Part shown: in pieces, positions 1 through 11,821 of the stretch
How the letters are laid out: each line of letters starts with the position of its first letter
Position numbering within the stretch: position 1 is the first letter of the stretch
NCBI GenBank assembly: GCA_964017155.1
Contig: OZ024856.1
Location: 44,666,378 to 44,730,377 of the forward strand
DNA length: 64,000 nucleotides
Direction of reading: 5' to 3'
DNA from: Oasisia sp. SBJ-2009
Lineage: Eukaryota > Annelida > Polychaeta > Sabellida > Siboglinidae
Position numbers and translations under genes: made by a program
The notes under the pieces: model-generated
What the model was told of the DNA's origin: nothing
Database searches by the model: none
Seen by the model: the letters and a program-made list of their open reading frames with translations, nothing else

Positions 1-10
1 CACACACACA

Positions 11-55
<45 letters not shown>
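1..55. repeat. (CA)n microsatellite
   Basis: Almost uninterrupted CA dinucleotide run at the window edge, with one CATA interruption. It probably continues to the left. Confidence 0.97.
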
Positions 56-57
<2 letters not shown>

Positions 58-2040
58 GCGAGTGCGCACGCACGCACGCAACACATGTTTCGACTGTGTC
101 CATTTTTTAGTAACTGTTCGCAACATGGTGCTCCAGCGAAATAAACTCACTAAACCTGCGTTGTTTAGTAACTTAAGATGACACTCTATATTACACAATG
201 AAGTTTCTCATGTCATTGTGTTACAATAATGTGTACACGTATATTACATGTTTCACAGAAACCTGGATAGCAAGAACACTAATAAAGAAGGTGGTAAGAT
301 TGTGAACTTACAGTAGGTACTTTTGAATATATTACCACGGTTCATGGTCTGTGGCGCAATTATTCCACGATTCCCACGAGGGACTGCGGCTTCCTGCGTG
401 TGTCTGCTGGGCAGACACGCATCGCGCATTCGGCAGTGGTCAAACGACGCAACACCCGGGCACGCCAAACGATGTGGTTGGACCCGTTTTGCTACCAATC
501 TGTAGTTCTACGTGTTTTTCAGCAGGTGCCATGTCGTCAACCACTGCTTCCATCGCTACTTGTAGCTGGAATGGCCGAGTCTTTCCAATGCCGTTATCAC
601 CGGAGCGTAAACCGCATTTGTGTTCACAATGGGTTCTGGTCAATGAGTCGTTGTAGGGTAGCCCCGGGGGTAGTTATAACAAAACACAAGACATTTCAAG
701 ATTGCAGGTGGATTTCTTAACCGATCGGAAGTTTTTTCATGCAAGTAATCAAGACATATTTTGTATAATTAGTTATATGAGGTGTCCTAAAATGTTACAA
801 TTTACCCCGATAAGGGCCAAGTTGTACCAGCGGGATAAATTGTAACACATATGTTGTAGAAATATAGAACACTACGCAATTGGTGCAATTTCTCTCTTTA
901 TGTATAATTTAGGCTATGCAAATAGCTTGCTTCTTAACAATTACCATATCAACCATGATATACAATCACAGTTTAGTAAATTTGGTAGACATTTACCTTT
1001 CAAAAATTGCATTTAACAAAACCGTTTTCATGACCAAAAACACACAATAATGCCACCATTTCAAGTACAATGACCTGTAGAGTATAATTTGTAACTGCTT
1101 AGGCAAACATTCCCATATGTAAAAACAGTGATTTGATTGAACATTTATTGTGAATATGCAAACCTATGTAGACATGCCATAGTTACTGACATACATGCTG
1201 TGAAATTCGCACAGATGACACAAATACTACAAACACATGGAAACACAAGGACAAACACACAGCAAATGCGTTTCGTTAGGAATCCAAACTCAAACAAGTG
1301 CGCGTCACCAAAATGTCTTAATTTAACAATGGTGGCACATCTACTTCATTTATTTAAAAAATGGCCTCGTCACATATTTTTTAAAGCTTATTCCCCCCCC
1401 CCGTCAGAATGAGGCGAGGTGTGTAGCTGTTACCTGCTATGTAAAGGGTGAAATGATGGATAAACAGTCGACGTTTTGTTGAAAGCTGTGAACGTCATAA
1501 AGTTACTACAGCCCTGCAAACTATGTGAAAGAATAATGTATCTCCCCATAACGAGATAAAACATGAAGCTGTCAACGAAGATACACATTTACTGCTCACT
1601 CAACTTGCCACACAGTGCATACACTAGAATGACGACTACGTCAACCGCACATCAGAAAGATACCGCCCATCAGAAAAAAGAACCCACCAGAGAAGCGCAT
1701 CAACTCCTATTCAACCCAAGTGTCCACACAGCTGGGCACGTCACGGATGGCGATGCTTGTCGTGTGACAAGCCACGTGTTCTATACCGAAGTGGATCCCG
1801 GATCAACTACCACATTTCATTGGAAAAAATGGGTTGGGGCTTTCATTTACCGGGGAGGCGGATCCGCTTACAGTTTCACAACGGCCACGAGGTCATCCAC
1901 CGCTAGCCGTGCTAGCGGATGCGTCTGTTGCCGATGTATACCGTCATAGCATTTCATGTTTGATGAAACATATTTACATATCTAATAATTTCATATACAC
2001 TGTATATGGTTGACTAAAAAAGTATTAGTTAGAAGCTAAA
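56..2040. other. No gene recognised
   Basis: AT-rich sequence with short ORFs only. The stretch 330-690 is locally GC-richer and open on both strands for about 100 codons, but has no recognisable domain or splice context. The ORF at 1563-1949 is low-complexity and matches nothing I know. Confidence 0.5.
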
Positions 2041-2043
2041 AAC

Positions 2044-2143
2044 GTGTGTGTGTGTGTGTGTGTGTGTGCGTGTGCGTGTGCGTGTGCGTGTGCGTGTGCG
2101 TGTGCGTGTGCGTGTGCGTGTGCGTGTGCGTGTGCGTGTGCGT
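2044..2143. repeat. (TG)n / (TGTGCG)n microsatellite
   Basis: TG dinucleotides change into a regular TGTGCG hexamer array of about 12 units. It lies inside a dispersed retroposon-like sequence, whose related copy near 48.6 kb lacks the array. Confidence 0.95.
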
Positions 2144-2159
2144 ATACTATGTTTTTAGC

Positions 2160-2266
2160 TTCTTGTATATTCCTTCAAACAACAGTATGTGTATATCGTG
2201 TTGAGATGGTCGTAAACGGTAATGTTTGTTGAATGTTGTTTGAATAAATCATATTGAAGTTAAGTA
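2160..2266 (+). repeat. Retroposon 3'-end-like dispersed repeat, copy 1
   Basis: The sequence from 'tattccttcaaacaaca' to 'gaataaatcatattgaa' recurs at 48660-48757. Both copies end in an AATAAA-like signal followed by short ATTGAA units, as CR1/L2-type retroposon 3' ends do. The weaker match upstream of the TG array (about 1970-2030 against 48560-48600) suggests a longer shared unit. Family assignment is inferred. Confidence 0.6.
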
Positions 2267-5200
2267 CCCAAGATCATGGAACTGCTTATCAAATTATGCT
2301 GCCATCTAGCGGACTATGTTGACTGACGCACACCGGATAGGGATTTGTGCTATGTGTCGTGTTTAGTGATCATACTAAGTGGGGTTAATAAAGTTAGTTT
2401 ATCCATTGTGGTTCGCTCGTTCACAAACACATGGCACCACAAGTGTCCGAGATGTGACCGTTCAGGGGCGGCTGCCTGTCACGTAAAACGCGGTTCAGAA
2501 CGTCGTTCTACTTCCACTCGACTCGTGCATGGCAACGGTTAGCGCCTCTATTTTCGGCCTAGTCTCGCTTAACCGACTGTCGGTGCAGCCTAACTATGCC
2601 GAGAAGACAGTCTGGCGACTTTACCGGCTTTTGGATATAGGGCGTGTAAGTCTCGCGCGCGAAAACGAGTCTGGGGGCAGTTGGGGACAGGAAATCCATA
2701 TTCTCCATGTTAACATATAGGACTTTGTTTTGTTTTTGTTTGTAATATTCTAGCTGTCCCCAAATAGCGTGTTTCAATTAAATTGTCCGAAGGATTATTA
2801 CAAGCAGAAGCAATCGAACACTTTGCCGGTGACAATGATCACGGAAATCATGAATTTTAATCGATTATTATGGTGGTTGCCATGGCATTAGCGGCAAGTA
2901 TTTGTGTTTGGCGATCTTGACTAATAATGAAGAGTGCCATTTTTCGCGCTGTACAACATGTTTGGAGCAAACGTATACATGTGTTATGGTTATGTGCATT
3001 TAGACAACTTGTCAGATATAAGGGCTTATCGAAACCACAACGTATAGCAAGGTAAAATGCAAATCCCGTAAATATAAAGATAAATACGGCCTAAAATTGT
3101 GTTTATTATCTGCACTTCGTAAATCGTTATATGTTTATGATAGTGTGGTAAACTCAATATTAAATCAGGCATATAAGATAAGAAAGGTATAATACAAGAT
3201 ATTTAAGACCTGATTTTCCTAGTATTCATCAGTCGGAAGCTACAACTGTCATCCATCGTTCGAAAATTATTCTTGTGTGCAGTCCCCAATCAGCTCCAGT
3301 CGCGCAGAGTCTCGCCATGTATCGTGACCCACTTAAAGGCCCTATTACCCGTGTGGGCTAAACAATGCAGCCACCTCACGGATACTGCCATTACTGGTTA
3401 ATCCTGCCGTAATTCCTATTCTATAAACAACTGCAAATGTAATTATATTTGTGTTAATATGAGTTTAATTTTAAATATTTTTTATAATACAGCATTATCT
3501 GATAAAATGTTATTTCAAATTGGACCGGAGAACCAATCAACGTCTCTAACCTAATCTGGGGTAAAGGTCGCCCTGGCGATTACATCGGCAGCCCAGGCGG
3601 AATTGAGGGGCTGAAAAGTGCTGCCACCTCACGAAGTCTGGTTAATCGAGGCTACTTTCGGCCCGCAGCTTAGGTAGTGGTTTCTTGCTAACCACCCACG
3701 CACAAGTTCCCATTGTGGTTGCTCTTATGTAGAATAACGTTTGTGGTTAGTGTTAGGTTAGTTTTTTAAAGGGTATCTTTATTAATTTTGTATTTGAAAT
3801 TCGGCCTGACAGTCATTCAGAACCTCTACCACATTCAGGGATAAGGCCGCCCTGGCGGTCACTAACGCGTAGCAGTTCCCAGTCCGTAGTATGATTATTG
3901 GTACGGATTATAGCGCAGGAAGTAAAGTGATCTGCGTTTGCTCTGGAAATGCGACTACGAAAATGGTTTGCATAGTTTTGATTTGAGACATACAACTTGC
4001 AGCAATGTTGTTAATGTCCCTTGCACAAGTTGTCCAAAATATCTGAAAAAAAAGATTTACTCAATATGAGGTCCAGTGATATACTCACAATTATTTACTA
4101 GGTCTAGGCCTAGCCCTAGGGCAAAACCGACATGGCAACGATGAAGCAGAAACCGGACGACTAGCTGAGATAAAGAATACGAATACGTTTGTTTCCTGCA
4201 CTTGCCTTATCAATGACGAACTGCGGACAGTTACCAACATTGGTTTTGCCTCTGTCAACATTGCCTTAGCCTTAGAGCCTAAGCCTAGTCCAATATGTAA
4301 ACCATGAGCCTCGCCTTCATATCGATTATAAATTAAATGTGCTCTGCACGTGCCTTCACATATAAACAACAACTTCGAACATGCGCAAAGCGAATCTCCC
4401 TTGCGTTTGCTAGTTCACAAAAAAAACTATTTCTTTTACTCGACAACTTGGTGGCGCGTGTGTGGCGTGTGCGTGCCGTTCTCCGATTGGCTGTTTACCT
4501 CACTCGTTGCTGACATGGTCGAACCGGTGAGGCGTAGTTTCTTTGCGTGCTGTTCTTTTTTGAAATGTTACCAACATTAGTCATATTAGCTTGGTTTGAC
4601 GATGTAATTATGTTTCGTTAACTGTTTTCGCAAAGATGAGTAATTGTTTTTTTTAAATATTGCATTTATCATTATCTACTTGTTTCAATTAATTTACGTT
4701 GCAATATTTTATTTTAGACCAATACTATAGTAAGACTTTTAAGACCATAATTATTATGAAATCTAGCAAAATAAATGTAATGATGCAGAGGTCGAGTAAG
4801 TGACTAAACATACATATATGTATACATACATAATTTTTATAAATTGTGATAAGATAACATTTATTATTGTAATACCACTGATTTCCCCAGTCAATCGGGA
4901 AATGTCATTTTTCGCGCGCTGTTGAGATCACGTGTTGTTTATCGGATTACTGCTGCTGAGATTGGGAGCGCGTCACTGGTCGCGTCAAGTCAGTGATAGT
5001 TGATACATTACAAACCACACGTGAAATGACACATTGTAATTCATTGTTATGTCGACACAAAACGGATTATGCAGTCGTGTGCGTTGTTTGCATCGTATGT
5101 TATGCGATACGTTCATATACTTATAATGAATCACAGTCACAGTATGAATGAAAAAGGACGTTAGTCATGACAATTAAAATGCTTTAAAAAAGCCTTTATT

Positions 5201-5331
5201 GTCTTTAAATATTATTACATGTACTTGTTGAAGTACTATAGTTATGACACGCATAGCCAAAGACTAAATCCATCTATATTTAATTTTATAATCAGTCTGA
5301 CTGAAGATGGTGTTAATCAACTTGCTGCACA
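2267..5331. other. Intergenic, no gene recognised
   Basis: No credible coding region. Two related segments occur: 'gccacctcacg...ggttaatc' at about 3370-3405 and 3622-3650, and 'gtcgccctggcg' against 'ccgccctggcgg' at about 3567 and 3847, suggesting old local repeats. A CTAGGCCTAG-type motif lies at about 4103. The ORF at 4091-4372 (minus) is driven by this motif and is not convincing. Confidence 0.5.
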
Positions 5332-5335
5332 TTAA

Positions 5336-5955
5336 AGGGAATAACAACAAGGCATTATTGATTATATAAATTTCTTTTGTTGCATGAAGTATACTATTAT
5401 ATGTGACATTTGAGTGTGTTTAAAAAATACATAAAAATATCTATATGTTTAAAATGTTATATTAAATACGGCATCCCCGCAGATCCCGCGGAATTTTCAG
5501 ATTTAATGAACTAAGCGTTTTACCAACTATGACGTCACATCCCAGCATCCGTAAAAGCGCGGCAAAATTATGCATGTTTCAAAAAGCCCACTAACATTTC
5601 TAACAGTGTGTACTATTACATCCTTATATGTATAGTCATACCCACCAAGCAACAACAACAACAAATGAATTAGAAATTCCACACTTTATGCAATGCTAGT
5701 GGTTTTTTGAAACATGCATATTTTTGCCGCGCTTATACGGATGCTGGGATGTGACGTCATAGTTTAGTTAGTAAAAACGCTTAGTTCATTAAATTTGAAA
5801 ATTCTGCCGGATCTGCGGGTATGCGTATTTAATATAACATTTTAAACATACAGATATTTTATGTATTTTTAAACACACACAAATGTTACATATAATAGTA
5901 TACTTCATGTATATGCAACAAAAGAAATTTTTATAATGCCTTGCTGTTATTCCCT
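5336..5955. mobile_element. TTAA-flanked foldback MITE
   Basis: A 620-bp element with inverted arms of about 245 bp: left arm 5336-5578, right arm about 5700-5955. Both ends read AGGGAATAACA inward and are flanked by TTAA (5332-5335 and 5956-5959). The TTAA duplication and RGGG start fit Kolobok or piggyBac-type non-autonomous elements. The loop of about 120 bp has no ORF. Confidence 0.85.
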
Positions 5956-5971
5956 TTAACTACAAATCTAT

Positions 5972-6200
5972 TTTGCCGCGCTTTTACGGATGCTGGGATG
6001 ACGTCATAGTTGGTAAAACGCTTAGCTAATTAAATCTGAAAATTCCGCGGGATCTGCGGGCTAGCCGTGTTTAATATAACATTCTAAACATATAGATATT
6101 TTTTATGTATTTTTTAAACACACTAAAATGTTATATATAATAGTATACTTCATTTATATGCAACAAAAGAAATTTATATAATGCCTTGTTGTTATTCCCT
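5972..6200. mobile_element. Solo arm of the same MITE
   Basis: A third copy of the arm, in the same orientation as the right arm of the preceding MITE, from 'ttttgccgcgcttttacgg' to '...gttattccct' followed by TTAA (6201-6204). The partner arm is missing. Either a second element inserted next to the first and lost half, or unequal exchange duplicated one arm. Confidence 0.8.
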
Positions 6201-6204
6201 TTAA

Positions 6205-6722
6205 TCTCCACATTACATCCCGACAGGGGCGTCATGGTAGAGTTGTCTCGCGAATCTGCGACCTAAAACTGTGACCCGTCTGGCCGCCATTGCTCTAGAC
6301 AAGTGTAGTGACATCAAAAACTAGAATTCCCCAAGAATGTTTGGAAGCGTTATGCAAATTAATGTTCGACCTATTTTGATGCTCACGTGAACCAGTTAAA
6401 GATCGATCTACGTCACCACGAAATTCCAGTTTTTTTCCCGATGGACGCTAGCGAGGTGAGTTTACTTTTACCTCGTTAAAACTCGTTTAGAAGTACCATT
6501 ACTATTTCACGGTGCACTTGTCACAGAGTTTCGATGTATATCTACGTTAAAATGGTATAGTCATGTTATCTATATGGATATGCATGCAAGAATGTAATTG
6601 ATCGTTACAAACAGGCATGTTACTGTTTGGAGTTGAAAGTTGAACAGTGAACTTTATTAGCGGCGCGCGCTGTGCCTGTGCTGCGGTGCGCGGTGTTCGC
6701 GGCACGTACGCCACGCGTTGCA
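6205..6722. other. Intergenic, no gene recognised
   Basis: No ORF of note. A GC-rich patch with several GCGCG motifs lies at about 6660-6720, directly before the LINE 3' tail. Confidence 0.5.
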
Positions 6723-6750
6723 TTACCTTACCTTAGGTAGTTAGGATACC

Positions 6751-7149
6751 TTAGGACGGTTCTGATCGTAGGATTCTGTATTCCTCTGTGATCAGCTCTT
6801 CGTTTTCATTATCTATTAATATTAAACCGCGTGTTCCGGTTCTATTGTTAGTAATTCTTAACGGTGCTTCGAAGTCATATACAAAATCCTGGTTATACCA
6901 ACATTTGTCTGGTCGTGTTTTAAATGAATTTAGAGATTTTGCTGTTACCACTGTGTCAGGGAGACTATTCCATGGTTCGGTAATTCGAATTGGAAATAAT
7001 TTTTTTCTTACGTTTAGTTTGGCTCTTTGTGTGAATAGTTTTATAGAATGTCCTCTGTTTCCTGTTCTTTGTGATGTCTCATTGTTTTTCAACAGATTTG
7101 GTACAGATTCGTGGTCATAAATGTTGTGTTTTATTTTATAGACTTCTAC
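6751..7149 (-). pseudogene. LINE ORF2 C-terminal domain, segment distal to element B
   Basis: The minus frame reads MVEVYKIKHNIYDHESVPNL and then a tail containing FPIRITEPWNSLPDTVV, which is the conserved post-RT C-terminus of CR1/L2/jockey-type polymerases (motif W-N-S-L-P). It continues the polymerase frame that stops on the far side of element B near 11822. Removing element B and one copy of the ATG duplication rejoins the family motif RGDMVEVYKI at the junction. The ORF is open to its stop at 6751. Expression is not expected. Confidence 0.85.
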
Positions 7150-7152
7150 CAT

Positions 7153-7790
7153 TAGTCCAGGCTCTGCCATATAGGCCCGTACAAATTTCGAGGTAAACGC
7201 AGTTTTTCTTTTGATTTGTATTCTACATACCATGTCTTTCAACAATCCAGAAGGTGCTTTTTGAAAATCCGTGGCATAAGGTCACTGGAGCGTGACATCC
7301 AAAATGGCCGTCGCTTTGGATCTAGAAGGGCTAGATAGCCAAACTTGGTATCAATTCCGTCTAAAATTGACATTCCCGACACGCTTGACCTATCCATTTT
7401 ACGATTTGACGCAATATTTGATGATAAATCCAACATGGCCGCTCATCCACGACGACTGTCGACTGCAGAAACACAATAAGCCGTAACTCTCGATCGAAAT
7501 GAGCTAGAAACTGGATTTTTATGTCCGTCTCGATGATTGTGATTATTCCCAATCAAATACATATTATTTCGTTACCTTTCAGGTTGATCATATAGGTCAA
7601 AGGTCAAGTTAATGGGTTAAAATCAACATTTTCAAAGCATATCTGGTCACAAAACGGGATATAACTGGTATATACATGAGCCAGATGTCGTATCTCAGTT
7701 GCTACCATCATAGTTCTGCTGAGATAAAGTCAAATTGATGAGATTATGTTAACTTTTAAAGGTTCTAAGCGCTATGTCAAGGTCATAAGG
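7153..7790 (+). repeat. Element B left inverted arm
   Basis: Aligns by eye as an inverted repeat with 11163-11818 at roughly 90% identity, with small indels. Examples are 'gtcactggagcgtgacatcc' (left) and its complement near 11680, and 'gtcaaattgatgagattatg' at about 7729 against the complement near 11200. Short ORFs here on both strands are shadows of the repeat. Confidence 0.88.
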
Positions 7791-8155
7791 TCGCTCATCC
7801 CTTCATGAAGCCCGCAATACTGCGCAGTTGATTTACTTGATGATTTGTATTTGTCTTCCCTATGTGCCCCATGGAGGCTTACGTCCATGTGATGGCATTG
7901 ATCACCATTGCATATGTTCTTTTGATATGTGGGGGGTTCCCGCCAACCCGCCCAAACCCTGTGACAGATTATACCATTGCGAGAAAGGTCATAATGTCCG
8001 CATGCAGCTGTATCAGACGGTGATGCCCGTTTTGTGAGATGATGGCGTGTTTCACACGGTTGCAGATATTCTGAGTCAGTCACATTGGTGGTGGACATCT
8101 ATGGCATGTTTGGAGTGTTTCACTATGCGAAGATTCTACTACGATGCATTGGTTG

Positions 8156-8640
8156 CTACATCAGAGGTTTAGCATTCAACATTCTAATGGCCACAGGCAC
8201 AAAACTCCTGCTATAGCGAGATGTTTTACATTTTATACAATTTGTAAATGACAATTTTTCATCTAAGATAACACCGAGGTACTTGAAAGAATCAACTTGT
8301 TCCACAGGTTCACCGTTGATGACTATTGACAGTTCTATTTCGACGGAAGTCAATGCACATTTCTTTGGTTTTGGAAACATTCAGATATAGAAAATTGTTA
8401 CTGCACCAACTCGAGAAACGTACCACTGAAGAAACATATGACTGGTATGAGACAAAATCACTCAAAAGAGCGAGCATGGCTGTATCATCAGAAAACCTCA
8501 CATATTGGGTAGATGGATTCACACTCCGACAGTCATTTGTATACATATATTGCTGATGATTTTCAAGGTGACTAATACACCTGCAGGTGCTTATGGGCGG
8601 GAAGAATACCGAAGTAGCCCGTTCCACATGTATTTTCACT
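8156..8640 (-). pseudogene. Rex1/CR1-like LINE polymerase fragment inside element B
   Basis: The minus strand reads an RT palm segment (FSDDTAMLALLSDF, i.e. [YF]xDD; then WCSNNFLYLNVSKTKEMCID) and then VDSFKYLGVILDEKLSFTN. It then jumps directly to CIKCKTSRYSRSFVPVAIRM, the extreme C-terminus of the family. The related fragment at 21073-21560 has about 110 residues between these two blocks, so this copy has an internal deletion. Two frames are used (8310-8639 and 8156-8380), so there is also a frameshift. It resembles the Rex1/CR1 group. It inserted into element B, so it is younger than that element. Confidence 0.8.
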
Positions 8641-8882
8641 CATACAGCCCTTGCTTATCAAGTACAACACTTTCCCGATTGAGTATCAAGCTAAGTTTGA
8701 TATGGCTGCATTCAACATAAACATCAAGAATATGTTCAACCTATTCATGTATATCACCATTTCAGATCAGGAGAGATGGCGGTGACCAATACATGTATCC
8801 TGCATGTAAATATGTTGCGGTAGTTATTCAGGAGTTCGATGGAGTCAATTGCTAGGGGTCGTTCTACGTTAGGAAAACGTAG

Positions 8883-10269
8883 TTGTTAGAGGCGGAAGCC
8901 TCAGAACCCTATATGTGTGACAGCTTCAACGACGTCGAATTAGATATAAAGTTGGAGCAGTCCATCCAGCGGGCATCAGAGAGCCAGACACTAATGTTCG
9001 CAGTTGTAGCGGAGTTTGAGCTGATCTCCCATGAGATTCTGATCATACAGAACAACTGCCGTAAGCTCACAGATGAGCGGATGATGGAGTATCATAAGAC
9101 CATCATATACCAGGAACTCAAGAGCATCACGGCCGTTATTTTTGATGGCAACGTCTCCCGTCTTCTTGACTTTGTGCGAGCTGTAGCAAATCCCTTTATT
9201 ATCAAAGCCTCTGGCGTCAGATTGCATAACTTCGCTTACCGAACATTTAATCAATGCTGAAATAATGGATGTGTTCGAGAATGGAGAAAAGACACAGATG
9301 AGAGAGCTGATTTTGAAGACAAAGAAGCTTGCAGTAACAATACACAGGTGTAACCTGCAGAAGTGTGATACTGTCGGTAATTGACACCAAATATAATAGA
9401 GCATCCTACACAACCATACCTAAACTGTGTGGATCTGCCGAGCGGGACATTGAGATCGCCCGGGTACGTGGAATAATTCTCGCGGAAGTCTTTTCGCATG
9501 ACGACCACCTCCTCAACAGCCACCTATTTGATGGCGAGTTTACCTCTGTCACACGTGGCTCAATTGGAGGCATATTTCATCGATGATGTTGGTGTTGGGA
9601 GTGAACATAATTATAACGTAGTTCTGTAGTGTCTGACGATACACAATAATACAACTACTGGAGACCTATCTCATGAAGGGTTGAAACAGTGACCCTGCCG
9701 GAATTTATGCCAATGGTTAGGCAGTACGCCAACCAATCATGCTTCGACCATTTCGGTCGAGTTGTAAACAAAGTCCTGTCAGTCGGATAGTTGTATCTTC
9801 ATCTTGTGAAGCCCTTCAGGTTATTTGTGATAGCTACATTGATGAGTCATGGTGTTAGCAATATAGTCTCAAGAGAGCTCTATCCCTGATGAGTCCACAA
9901 CGCAGATCGATAAATGTTGGGTATCATCGGAGAGAAAAAGAAAAAGGATCAGTTGCTGCAACTTATTCAGAAAATAGTGGTTGGTCAGTCTTTCTGTAGT
10001 ATCGATTGTGTTGAGTGTCACGGTAGTAAACCAAGAACAAGTTCCAGCTCCCCTCCATAGTAGAGAGTAGACAGCCAATAGTGATTTTCCAGAGCCTGAA
10101 AGATGCAGATGAAAGGATCGTGCCTCATGCCATCTGGGCAGTCCAACATGGGTGCCAACGTTTAGTCGTTATGTTAAATGATACAGACATAGACATGCGC
10201 CTACTGCATTTCACCCATACGCTAATCCGTGATAATTTAAAAAACCTCTAGGTCAAGTTTGGGACAAGT

Positions 10270-10319
<50 letters not shown>

Positions 10320-10920
10320 CCTTCCCCTACATCGCGAGTGGGCGAGCATCGCGGCCTTGTGGGCAAGCATCGCGGTCTTGTTCTGGAGAAGGTTCACGCA
10401 TTCACTGGAAAATATGTCACCAGCAGAATTGGCACCAAGCATGCATTGATGCATTGCAATCGCAATGTATATCTGAGTTTGTCGATAGAGCAGAGCTACC
10501 GGAAACGGTGAACGCGCAAGTGGAAGAGTACCTTTTGCTGGGCTGGGCGGGTGCAAGATGTAAGCCATCGGCAAAGAAGTTGTTATCAATTGCATCTCCA
10601 GGTCCACACCAGTGTCTCTGTCCCCATTGCCATAACCAAAATGCCCCCGCATCGAGTGTTGTGCGTAGACACATCACCAGAGTATTATATTGTTTTTCAA
10701 GGGGTTATAGCCAGTGAAGGAAGGCGCCTAAAGATTTGTCAGAGTGAGTGGGAAAGTGACGGAGGCACCCTCAAACCGTTGACACGTCATAGCTCCCTGT
10801 CTACTAATATGCTATCCATGTGCAAATGTGGTAATATGCAGTGCCCGTGCAGGAAATGTGTGGTGATGTGTGTCATTTATTGCCACAAATCACGAGTTCG
10901 AAATTGTCAGAATCGTTGTT
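8883..10920 (+). pseudogene. Element B transposon protein, decayed (CXC-like, cysteine-rich C-terminus)
   Basis: Successive plus-strand segments in shifting frames. 8883-9260 is an alpha-helical N-terminal region. About 9365-9590 is open in another frame. A piece at about 9695-9790 reads LPEFMPMVRQYANQSCFDHF. A piece at about 10080-10250 reads HAIWAVQHGCQRLVVMLNDT and continues DID, an NDTD-like block. After a (GA)n expansion come VHAFTGKYVTSRIGTK at about 10390-10440 and, near the end, LSMCKCGNMQCPCRKC with further cysteines to the stop at about 10920. The order (HA-x-GCQR, NDTD, HAFTG, CXC-like Cys cluster) parallels the gene in element C, whose cluster also closes the protein. Family membership is inferred from motif order; I know this type only as uncharacterised metazoan transposon-linked proteins. 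Many stops. Confidence 0.6.
10273..10317. repeat. (GA)n microsatellite
   Basis: A pure GA run of about 22 units interrupting the coding remnant of element B. It probably expanded after loss of function. Confidence 0.95.
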
Positions 10921-11162
10921 AGCTAAAAGTGTGATGGAAAGTTTGTTGTACGTGTATACATGCTAGCTAGATATATAGTACATTAATATTACAGGTGCTT
11001 AATGTTATAAATTACTTGAAAGGTTACAATAGTTTGTGTTTGTCATAATATGTTAAAATAAACAGTGTGACCTATGTCAGATATCATGAATTGACCATCA
11101 CTTTCAATTCTTGGTTTTCTATATTAAAAGGAGGACACGATTTATGCATATGTTTAGGCACA

Positions 11163-11818
11163 TTTGACCTTGACAGAGCGTATACAACCTCTAAAAGTTA
11201 ATATAATCTGATCAATTTGACTTTATCTCAGCAGAGCTATGGTGATAGCAACTGAGATGCGACCTCTGGCTCATGTATATACCAGTTATATCCTGTTTTG
11301 TGACCAGATATGCTTTTAATATGTTGATTTTTACCCATTAACATGACCTTTGACCCATATGGTCAACCTGAAAGATCATGAAATAATATGTATTTGATTG
11401 GGAATAATAACAATCGTCGAGAGGGACATAAAAATCCAGTTTCTAGCTCATTTCGATCGAGAGTTACGGCTTATTGTGTTTCTGCAGTCGACAGTCGTCG
11501 TGGATGAGCGGCCATGTCGGATTTATCATCAAATGTGGCGTCAAATCGTAAAATGGATAGGTCAGGCGTGTCGGGAATGTCCATTTTAGGCGGAATTGAT
11601 ACCAAATTTGGCTGTCTAGCCCTTCTAGATCCAAAGTTATAGATAAAAGCCTGGTCAGCGGCGGCCATTTTGGATTTCACGCTCCAGTGACCTTATGCCA
11701 CGGTTTTCAAAAAGCACCTCCTGGATTGTTGAAAGGCATGGTATGTAGAATGCAAATCTAAAGAAAAACTGCGTTTACCTCGAAATGTTTACGGGCCTAT
11801 ATGGCAGAGCCAGGACTA
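11163..11818 (-). repeat. Element B right inverted arm
   Basis: Inverted partner of 7153-7790. It ends with ...GGCAGAGCCAGGACTA and is followed by the CAT duplication. Confidence 0.88.
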
Positions 11819-11821
11819 CAT

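Larger units (their letters stand above)
7153..11818 (+). mobile_element. Element B: DNA transposon with about 650-bp inverted arms, 5'-TAGT ends, 3-bp TSD
   Basis: The termini are TAGTCCAGGCTCTGCC at the left and the reverse complement of TAGTCCTGGCTCTGCC at the right. The duplicated target is CAT (7150-7152 and 11819-11821). Arms are 7153-7790 and 11163-11818. The interior encodes plus-strand remnants of a cysteine-rich transposon protein, and also holds a minus-strand Rex1-like LINE fragment and a (GA)n run. The host of the insertion is the CR1/L2-like LINE. Confidence 0.9.

Noticed and set aside
253..720. Possible conserved exon (open on both strands, GC-rich)
   Set aside because: No domain, no consistent splice sites, and both strands equally open.
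1563..1949. 128-codon ORF
   Set aside because: No recognisable motif, odd composition, and no partner exons.
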